Assembly (NCBI GenBank): GCA_947627445.1
Contig: CANQWA010000028.1
Coordinates: forward strand, 1-36,030
Source of the DNA: an uncultured Ruminococcus sp.
GTDB taxonomy: Bacteria; Bacillota; Clostridia; Oscillospirales; Ruminococcaceae
DNA length: 36,030 nucleotides
Direction: 5' to 3'
Below the pieces are notes generated by a model. The model worked only from the letters and a program-made list of their open reading frames with translations, was not told where the DNA came from and did not search any database. Positions 29,750 to 36,030 of the stretch are shown one piece after another. Made by a program: the position numbers and the translations under genes. How positions within the stretch are numbered: position 1 is the first letter of the stretch; every line of letters begins with the position of its first letter.

Positions 29750-32116
29750 ATGGTCCTGAGAATTATTGGAAAAGATCTGAAACGCAAAAAGACTATGAAC
29801 ATCATTCTGCTGTTGTTTGTGATCCTGTCGGCAATGTTTACGGCAAGCAGCGTGAACAACATTGTTGCCATAGAGGGCGGGCTTGACCGCTATTTTGAAG
29901 AGGCGGGTATGGCGGACTACTACATTTTGTCGCACAAAAGCAATAGCAAGGATTCCGTTGAGGAGTTGCTTCAAAACAGCGAAAATGCCAAGTCCTACCG
30001 AAAAGATGACGTGATTTACACAACAGAAGATAATTTTAAACGCAGCGGCAAAAAACTCATGGAATACTCAAACATTTCAATGGTGCAGTCTCTAAGCAAT
30101 TCTAATTTCAATTTTTTTGATCAAAATAATAATGCCGTCAAAAATGTTGAACCTGGAAAAATGTACATCACCGGAGCAATTCCAAACAGATCAAATTTGC
30201 AGGTCGGCGACAAATTTACGCTAAGCATAGGCGAAATCAACAGGGAATTTGAATTTGCAGGCGTACTGAAGGACGCGCTGTTGGGCTCTGAAATGATGGG
30301 CAATCCGAGAATGCTTGTCAGTGATGAAGATTTCAAAAAAATTGCAAGTGATGATTATGTGAAACAGTATAATTCGGGCAGTATTTACTACATTGAAACG
30401 GATAATTTATCCGCATTACAATCTCAAATAGCTGATGCGGAAAATGTTTATCTGATGATAGACACTGATACTGTCAAGCTGAGTTATTTCATGAATACGA
30501 TTGTTGCAATGATCATTTTAATTTTAAGTATCGGACTTATTATCGTGTCATTCGTGGTGCTTCGCTTTACGATCGGTTTTACGATTGCAGAAGAATTTCG
30601 CGAAATAGGCGTTATGAAAGCGATAGGTTTGAAAAATAATTCTATACGCCTATTGTATCTTGCAAAATATTTCTTTATCGCTCTTGCGGGCGCGGTTATC
30701 GGTTACTTTCTGAGTATTCCGTTCGGCATAATGCTGATAAAAAGCGTCAGTGAAAATATGGTTCTTGAAAGCCGCAATTCTGTAATGCTCGGGATCTTAT
30801 GCTGTATTGCAGTAGTCGCCGTCATACTGTTTTTCAGTTGGAACTGCACAGGAAAAATCAAAAAGCTCTCGCCTATTGACGCTGTTCGCAGCGGTCAGAC
30901 CGGAGAACGCTTCCATAAAAAAAGCATTCTGCGTCTTGGCAAAACAAGATTAAAAAGCACTGCATTTCTTGCAATAAATGACGTATTCAGCAAGCCGAAA
31001 CAATTTTCCATAATCACGGCAATATTAACCATATGCACAGTTTTTGTTATGGTACTGTCTGTTACAGTAAATACTCTTGGCAGTGAAAAAATGCTGAAAT
31101 TACTCGGAATAACAAAAAGCGATGTCTATTTTATAGATTCAAAAAGAATTACAGATGTCATATCGGGTGCAAAGAATGTCAATGAAACAAAACAAGAAAT
31201 TTCCGATATACTTGCAGAAAATAATATGCCTGCATCTGTTTACGTAGAGGAATGGTATAATTTGTCCGTTACGGCAAACGACGTAAAATATAAGGTGACT
31301 TTTGTGTGGTGCAAAGACACAAAATTGACCGATTACACATACACAAAAGGCGTCGCTCCGAAATATGAAAACGAAGTCGCACTTAGTGAAATGCTGGCTG
31401 AAAAAATGAATGTAAATATCGGTGATACATTGATAATAAATGTTGACGGAGAAGATAAAAAAATTATTGTTACGGCACTTTTTCAAAGTATCATGCAGAC
31501 GGGAACTGTTGGCAGACTCTGTCCTGCATTTGAAATTCCCAATCAATTGATGACGGGAGCTGTCGCATATCAGATAAATTTTGACGATAACCCCGATGAA
31601 AAAATAATTTCCGAACGTGTAGAAAAATTAAAAGATATTTTTGACAACAAAAATATTTATGATACACGCAGATTTATCCATGCTATAACAGGTGTTACCG
31701 ACACAATTAAAAGTGTAAGAGACCTTGTATTGCCCATCTCTTTGATTGTCATTATTTTGATCGCGATATTGATGGAGCGTTCGTTTATTTCAAAAGAAAA
31801 ATCCGAAATTGCGCTGATGAAAGCGATAGGATTAAAAAACGGCTCCATCATGGCGCAGCACACGGGAAGATTTTTAATTTCGGTAATTTTAGCGCAGGCA
31901 ATTGCTGCCGGACTATGCGTGCCGCTGCTCATGCTGCTTATCGATCCGATTTTTTCAACAATGGGTGCAACAGCAGGTATCGAGTATCAATTTAACGTTC
32001 TGGAGCAGTTTGTCGTTTATCCGTTTATCATCACGGCGACAGTCGTTATCAGTACGTTTCTGACGGCAATTCACATCAGGAAAATACAAGCGTCCGATAC
32101 AGCGAATATCGAATAA
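29750..32116 (+). CDS. ABC transporter permease with two FtsX domains
   Basis: 788 residues from ATG 29750 (AAAGGAG 9 bases upstream); the frame opens earlier at 29705 without a site. Membrane segments: one near 15-35; three at about 247-270, 300-330 and 343-363; one near 419-441; three at about 657-678, 703-730 and 753-775. Large outside domains lie between (about 40-245 and 442-655). Each triple-helix block is an FtsX domain, and the repeated cytoplasmic segment EEFREIGVMKAIGLKNNS / EKSEIALMKAIGLKNGS marks the two halves as related. This is the MacB/LolCDE-type architecture with no typical import channel, usually moving peptides, antibiotics or lipoproteins outward, or relaying force. The substrate is unknown. 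The gene is visibly AT-richer than those to the left. Confidence 0.9.
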   Translation: MVLRIIGKDLKRKKTMNIILLLFVILSAMFTASSVNNIVAIEGGLDRYFEEAGMADYYILSHKSNSKDSVEELLQNSENAKSYRKDDVIYTTEDNFKRSGKKLMEYSNISMVQSLSNSNFNFFDQNNNAVKNVEPGKMYITGAIPNRSNLQVGDKFTLSIGEINREFEFAGVLKDALLGSEMMGNPRMLVSDEDFKKIASDDYVKQYNSGSIYYIETDNLSALQSQIADAENVYLMIDTDTVKLSYFMNTIVAMIILILSIGLIIVSFVVLRFTIGFTIAEEFREIGVMKAIGLKNNSIRLLYLAKYFFIALAGAVIGYFLSIPFGIMLIKSVSENMVLESRNSVMLGILCCIAVVAVILFFSWNCTGKIKKLSPIDAVRSGQTGERFHKKSILRLGKTRLKSTAFLAINDVFSKPKQFSIITAILTICTVFVMVLSVTVNTLGSEKMLKLLGITKSDVYFIDSKRITDVISGAKNVNETKQEISDILAENNMPASVYVEEWYNLSVTANDVKYKVTFVWCKDTKLTDYTYTKGVAPKYENEVALSEMLAEKMNVNIGDTLIINVDGEDKKIIVTALFQSIMQTGTVGRLCPAFEIPNQLMTGAVAYQINFDDNPDEKIISERVEKLKDIFDNKNIYDTRRFIHAITGVTDTIKSVRDLVLPISLIVIILIAILMERSFISKEKSEIALMKAIGLKNGSIMAQHTGRFLISVILAQAIAAGLCVPLLMLLIDPIFSTMGATAGIEYQFNVLEQFVVYPFIITATVVISTFLTAIHIRKIQASDTANIE

Positions 32117-32131
32117 ATGGGAGGAATTTTT

Positions 32132-32890
32132 ATGAACACGGTACTTGAAGTGAGAGATTTGTGTAAAACGTATATCGTCAACAAACGGCAAAACAATGTC
32201 CTGCGGAACGTGAATTTTTCCGTAAACGAGGGCGAAATGATCGGTGTCATGGGACCGTCGGGTTCGGGAAAATCCACACTGCTCTACACCGTTTCGGGAA
32301 TGGACAAAATGACTGCCGGAGAAGTTTTCTTCTGCGGAAAAAATATGTCTGCTCTGCATGAAAATGAGCTTGCTCGAATGCGTCTGGAAGATATGGGATT
32401 TATTTTTCAGCAAATGTACATGATGAAAAATCTCTCCGTATTGGACAATATTATTCTTCCGGCAGTGAAGTCCTCAAAAAAGAAGGTGAGCAACCGAATT
32501 ATTGAACAGCGCGGACGGGAACTGATGAAACGTCTTGGCATTGCGGAAATTGCCGGGAACGACATCAACGAAGTTTCCGGCGGACAGCTTCAGCGTGCGT
32601 GTATCTGCCGCAGTATGATAAATGATCCCAAAATCATTTTTGCAGACGAACCGACAGGTTCTCTTAATCGTACATCTTCAGAAGAAGTTATGAAGGAGCT
32701 TGCAAAACTTAATGCAAACGGCACAACGATCATGATAGTTACTCACGATGTCAAGGTCGCCGCAAAATGCACAAGAGTGTTATTTATTGTTGACGGAAAT
32801 ATCAAAGGAGAGTATAATATAGACAGTGAAAAAAATATGCGTGACAGAGAGCGCTGCTTGAATAATTGGCTGATGGAAATGGGTTGGTAA
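32132..32890 (+). CDS. ABC transporter ATP-binding protein (MacB/LolD-like)
   Basis: 252 residues from ATG 32132 (GGGAGG upstream). All ABC marks are there: Walker A GPSGSGKST, Q-loop FIFQQ, signature VSGGQLQRA, Walker B IIFADEPTG and H-loop IVTHD. The D-loop reads GSLNRTS, with Asn where Asp is usual; Asn variants occur in relatives of MacB-type ATPases, so activity is still expected. It powers the permease encoded just upstream, whose stop is 15 bases before. The C-terminal 25 residues after GNIKGEY are a charged extension ending in LMEMGW. Confidence 0.93.
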   Translation: MNTVLEVRDLCKTYIVNKRQNNVLRNVNFSVNEGEMIGVMGPSGSGKSTLLYTVSGMDKMTAGEVFFCGKNMSALHENELARMRLEDMGFIFQQMYMMKNLSVLDNIILPAVKSSKKKVSNRIIEQRGRELMKRLGIAEIAGNDINEVSGGQLQRACICRSMINDPKIIFADEPTGSLNRTSSEEVMKELAKLNANGTTIMIVTHDVKVAAKCTRVLFIVDGNIKGEYNIDSEKNMRDRERCLNNWLMEMGW

Positions 32891-32891
32891 A

Positions 32892-33554
32892 ATGATAGAT
32901 ATACTTATTGCAGAAGATCATAAAGAAATTTGCGAACTGATAACAGATTTCCTGCGTGCAGAAAATTACATTGTAAGTACTGCCGAGACCGGTGAAAAAG
33001 CCTTGTCCCTGTATGAAAAATACGGGGCAAGGCTTGTCCTGCTTGATATCCATTTACCGGACATTGACGGCTTTTCCATATGTGAAAAATTACGCAGGAA
33101 TGACAATGTTCCCATAATCATCATAACCGCAAGAACAGACAGGGACGACAAGCTGAACGGCATTCTGCTGGGTGCGGACGATTATATCGAAAAACCCTTT
33201 GACATTGAAATTCTGATTGCAAAAATCAAGGGTATTTTCAAGCGCAGACTTGCCCGCGATATAATTTCTGACGGCGATATTTTACTGAATATTTCGGACG
33301 GAACAGTTACAAAAAACGGGATACAGACAGAGCTTTCCGCAAAGGAATTTGAACTTTTGAAAATACTGATGCAAAATAAAGGACAAACACTGACTAAGGA
33401 ATTTTTATTCAACAGAATATGGGGAAGTGACAGTGAATCCGAACTTCAGACATTGACGGTGCACATAAAATATCTTCGTGAAAAAATTGAAAATGATCCC
33501 AAAGATCCCCAAAAAATTGTTACGGTCTGGGGAAAAGGTTACAGGTGGTCGTGA
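32892..33554 (+). CDS. OmpR-family response regulator
   Basis: 220 residues. The receiver domain (1-115) has the acidic pocket E8/D9, phosphoacceptor D52 in LLDIHLPD, T79 and K101 in IEKPF. The winged-helix DNA-binding domain (about 125-220) has LSAKEFELLKILMQN, then TLTVHIKYLREKIE (recognition helix) and the closing VWGKGYRW. It follows the ATPase stop by one base and overlaps the kinase start by one base (TGATG), so the module is one operon. It is expected to bind direct repeats in promoter DNA; the repeat at 29691-29711 upstream of this operon is the obvious candidate. Confidence 0.95.
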   Translation: MIDILIAEDHKEICELITDFLRAENYIVSTAETGEKALSLYEKYGARLVLLDIHLPDIDGFSICEKLRRNDNVPIIIITARTDRDDKLNGILLGADDYIEKPFDIEILIAKIKGIFKRRLARDIISDGDILLNISDGTVTKNGIQTELSAKEFELLKILMQNKGQTLTKEFLFNRIWGSDSESELQTLTVHIKYLREKIENDPKDPQKIVTVWGKGYRWS

Positions 33555-34777
33555 TGAAAAGTTATGATAAAATGATACTATTATTTGCCTTGATATTTCT
33601 TGTTATTTTATTTGCAATCAATCTTATTTTCCCAAAGAATATGGCTGACAACAGCGGAATTTTCAAAGTTGAAACAAATCGGGTCGTGCAGGAAATAACA
33701 GCAGGAAACAAAATAAATATCAGCGATTACGACACGATAACAGGTATATATGAAGATCAGAACGGTAACTTATACAATTCCGATGTGCCTTATGTCATAC
33801 GCGAAATAAACGGGAAATTTTATCGCATTGGATATAAGACAGAGCGTAGTAATAACGGCATTATGAATTTTGTAAACGGCATTTTAATATTCCTGTTTTT
33901 TATGATTCTCGGCATATTATTATATCTCAGACAAACGGTTTTAAAACCTTTTAATGCAATATCGGAACTGCCGTATATGCTTGCCAAAGGTAATTTATCC
34001 GTTCCTTTGAAAGAAACAAAATCACGTTATTTCGGAAAATGTATCTGGGGATTGGATATGCTCCGTGAGGAACTGGAAAATTCACGGCAGCGGGAACTTA
34101 AAACTGCTAAAGAAGAAAAAACGGCAATATTATCTATTTCACATGATGTAAAAACACCTCTTGCGGCAATAAAATTATACGCAAAAGCAATTTCAAATAA
34201 CTTATATCCCGATGAAAACAAACGGCGTTCTGCTGCGGAAAATATCAACGCAAAAGCAGATGAAATAGAATGTTATGTCCATGAATTGATTGGAAAAATA
34301 AACAACGATTTTATGAAATTTCATGTGGAATCAAAAGAAGTATATCTATCTGTTATACTTGAACGGATAAAAAAATATTATTCCGAAAAGTTAAAACTGC
34401 TGGGAACAGATTTTATGATCACTGATCATACGGATTGTCTGCTTATTTGTGACCCCGGCCGCATGGAAGAAGTTTTGCAGAATATCATGGAAAATGCTAT
34501 AAAATATGGTGATGGAAAAATGATTCGCATAGATATTTCCGATGAAGAATATCACAAACTCATTACCATCTCCAACAGCGGCTGTACATTGCCGAATACG
34601 GAACTTTCTCATATCTTTGATAGTTTCTGGAGAGGTTCAAACACGGGCGATAAAGCAGGAAACGGATTAGGGCTTTATATATGCCGCCGTTTGATGAACA
34701 AAATGAATGGCGATATTTTTGCGGAAATCAGAAATGAAATGATGTACGTGACTGTTGTTTGTCCGAAATCAACTTAA
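33554..34777 (+). CDS. Membrane sensor histidine kinase
   Basis: 407 residues from ATG 33554, overlapping the regulator stop by one base with AGGTGG just upstream; a GTG at 33545 is also in frame. Two membrane helices (about 7-26 and 105-127) enclose an outside sensor domain of about 75 residues containing ISDYDTITGIYEDQNG. A HAMP-like stretch follows. The H-box is SISHDVKTPLAAIK with His197; the N-box is NIMENAIKYGDG; the G2 box is GNGLGLYIC. All residues for autophosphorylation and transfer to D52 of the partner regulator are present. The sensor loop is larger than in BceS-type peptide sensors, so it probably senses a signal itself. Confidence 0.94.
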   Translation: MKSYDKMILLFALIFLVILFAINLIFPKNMADNSGIFKVETNRVVQEITAGNKINISDYDTITGIYEDQNGNLYNSDVPYVIREINGKFYRIGYKTERSNNGIMNFVNGILIFLFFMILGILLYLRQTVLKPFNAISELPYMLAKGNLSVPLKETKSRYFGKCIWGLDMLREELENSRQRELKTAKEEKTAILSISHDVKTPLAAIKLYAKAISNNLYPDENKRRSAAENINAKADEIECYVHELIGKINNDFMKFHVESKEVYLSVILERIKKYYSEKLKLLGTDFMITDHTDCLLICDPGRMEEVLQNIMENAIKYGDGKMIRIDISDEEYHKLITISNSGCTLPNTELSHIFDSFWRGSNTGDKAGNGLGLYICRRLMNKMNGDIFAEIRNEMMYVTVVCPKST

Positions 34778-34890
34778 AATATGAATCATTTTCAGGAAAA
34801 TTAAGATTACTTTGCAAAGAAAAGAGAACATGAGAAATTATCCGTTTGCTGTAAGGTTGAACACGTTTTTGCAGTTGAAAAAAATATTTT

Positions 34891-34915
34891 TCGATATCCA
34901 AAAACACGATATCGA
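34891..34915. repeat. Palindrome between the two-component operon and the Rpn gene
   Basis: TCGATATC (34891-34898) and GATATCGA (34908-34915) form an 8-bp perfect stem around a 9-base loop, next to an A/T-rich run. No standard terminator was found for the operon ending at 34777, so this may serve weakly as one, or be a protein site. The remainder of 34778-34952 shows nothing else. Confidence 0.4.
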
Positions 34916-34952
34916 GGTCTGCGAAAACACCCCAAGATACGCTATTTCCCCC

Positions 34953-34981
34953 TTGCATTTTTCCGGATTTCGTGCTATACT
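34953..34981 (+). promoter_or_regulatory. Promoter of the Rpn nuclease gene
   Basis: TTGCAT (34953-34958), a 17-base spacer and TATACT (34976-34981), 24 bases before the start codon. Confidence 0.7.
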
Positions 34982-35004
34982 ATAAGTGAAGGGAAGTGAG
35001 ACCG

Positions 35005-35889
35005 ATGAGCCGAGAGATCGTTAGCGTCAAGATCGATGTGATCTTCAAAAAGTTTTTTACTGAACATGAAGATATGCTCCATGCGTTTATATCGGATATT
35101 TTGGAAATTCCATCTGAGTCTATCCGGAAAATTGAAATTTGCAATCCCGAAATGCCGCCTGAGACTGAAGAGGGAAAGTTCAGCAGATTGGATTTGGCTT
35201 TGGATGTAGATGGCATGGCAGTAGATGTGGAAATACAAATCAACAAACAGGATGATTTCCGAGACAGGACGCTGTTCTACTGGGCAAAACTATATACTTC
35301 CAGCCTGCAAAAAGGACAGATGTACCAGAATTTGAAAAAGACGATTGCGATTAATATTCTGGATTATACGCTGTTTGAAAACCGTGAGCAGTATCATACA
35401 GAAGTGGTTGCTGCGTTGAAAGACACGCATGAAATTTTCTCAGACAAATTCAGCATGCATTTCTTTGAGATGGGAAAAGTGAAGAACATACAGCCGAATG
35501 ACCGCAAGACGCTGTGGATGCAGTTTATCAAAGCAGATACAGAGGAAGAATTGGAACAAGTCAAAGAAGCTGGAGGTGATCTTATGGAGAAAGCCGTTCA
35601 GATCGTGTATGACATGAGCGCAGACGGCAAAACTCGTGAGCTGGCAAGGTGGCGTGAGAAGTCCATGCTGGATATGCGTTCGTCACTCTATGCGGCGGAG
35701 ACAAAAGGTCATGAGAGAGGTAAGGCGGAAGGTATAGGCATTGGACGTGCAGAAGGTGAAGCGAGAAAACTTATTGATAATGTCAAAACATTGATGGAGA
35801 CTACGCAGAGACCTCTTGAAGAAGTTTTGCAGATGTTAAGAATCTCACAATCTGAATATGACCAGAGCCTTGCCCTGCTGAACCAGTAA
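35005..35889 (+). CDS. Rpn-family PD-(D/E)XK nuclease / transposase-like protein
   Basis: 294 residues from ATG 35005 (AAGGGA about 10 bases upstream); a GTG at 34996 would add three. The N-terminal half matches Rpn (recombination-promoting nuclease, PDDEXK_2) proteins: KIDVIFKKFFTEHEDML at the start, then the nuclease core RLDLALDVDGMAVDVEIQI with the catalytic Asp and the ExQ variant of the ExK motif, and RTLFYWAKLYTSSLQKGQ. The C-terminal 90 residues are helical and repetitive in Gly/Arg/Glu (GHERGKAEGIGIGRAEGEAR), as usual in the family. Such proteins cut DNA and promote RecA-independent recombination; they are spread by transfer. It stands alone with its own promoter. Confidence 0.88.
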   Translation: MSREIVSVKIDVIFKKFFTEHEDMLHAFISDILEIPSESIRKIEICNPEMPPETEEGKFSRLDLALDVDGMAVDVEIQINKQDDFRDRTLFYWAKLYTSSLQKGQMYQNLKKTIAINILDYTLFENREQYHTEVVAALKDTHEIFSDKFSMHFFEMGKVKNIQPNDRKTLWMQFIKADTEEELEQVKEAGGDLMEKAVQIVYDMSADGKTRELARWREKSMLDMRSSLYAAETKGHERGKAEGIGIGRAEGEARKLIDNVKTLMETTQRPLEEVLQMLRISQSEYDQSLALLNQ

Positions 35890-36002
35890 GTGTCAATATC
35901 ATCAAATAAACACAAGTATAAATGGATTGACACCGCTTTGAGAAAGCCACTGAATCATGGTGCACATATAATTTTTGTCAATCAGAAAGGATACGCCTGA
36001 TT

Positions 36003-36030
36003 ATGCAGGGAACAGAAAAAGGGAAACCGA
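36003..36030 (+). CDS. Start of an unidentified gene, cut by window edge
   Basis: An ATG at 36003 with AAAGGA about 11 bases upstream opens a frame reading MQGTEKGKP before the sequence ends. Nine residues are too few to name a family. The preceding stretch (35890-36002) contains a TATAAT at 35967-35972 without a good -35 box, so the promoter call is uncertain. Confidence 0.35.

Overview
The window looks like chromosome from a Gram-positive anaerobe of the Ruminococcus / Oscillospiraceae type. The evidence is strong AGGAGG-like ribosome binding sites, many TTGACA-17-TATAAT promoters, a dockerin-bearing secreted protein, a four-subunit ferredoxin-dependent 2-oxoacid oxidoreductase, an FMN-riboswitch-controlled rib operon and PASTA/GGDEF/CPBP membrane proteins. 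The genus is inferred, not proven.

Layout. 1-670: a truncated small membrane protein, a 5'-half tRNA-Leu remnant and an intact tRNA-Leu(CAG) with its promoter. 673-4480: a divergent pair of secreted proteins (an SCP/CAP-domain protein and a DUF4874/DUF4832-like protein ending in a dockerin). 4550-6424: a membrane pseudokinase with zinc ribbon and PASTA-like ectodomain. 6614-12122: a tightly coupled leftward cluster (murD, two M42 aminopeptidases, a GNAT protein and a methionine gamma-lyase-family PLP enzyme). 12199-12373: a MITE-like palindromic element. 12388-13035: a cyclophilin lipoprotein. 13401-16162: a Cache-like/GGDEF diguanylate cyclase translationally coupled to an orphan sugar-type binding lipoprotein. 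16452-21075: the riboflavin operon ribD-ribE-ribBA-ribH plus a Cof-type HAD phosphatase, behind an FMN riboswitch.

21121-24740: a rightward operon of a MinD-like ATPase, a 2[4Fe-4S] ferredoxin and the three other subunits of a VorB-type 2-oxoacid:ferredoxin oxidoreductase. 24783-26947: a leftward pair of a CPBP membrane protease and a degenerate histidine-kinase-like protein. 27199-28383: gap (GAPDH) with its promoter and terminator. 28480-29622: mnmA. 29691-34777: a visibly AT-richer ABC exporter plus two-component module with a candidate self-regulated promoter. 34953-35889: an Rpn-family PD-(D/E)XK nuclease. The right edge holds the start of one more gene.

I did not find a CRISPR array, phage module or clearly new defence system. 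The most interesting items are the pseudokinase, the coupled GGDEF/binding-protein pair, the HAD enzyme that would fill the missing phosphatase step in the riboflavin operon, the 12.2-kb MITE-like element, the split tRNA-Leu copy that may mark an element extending off the left edge, and the direct-repeat promoter of the ABC/two-component module.
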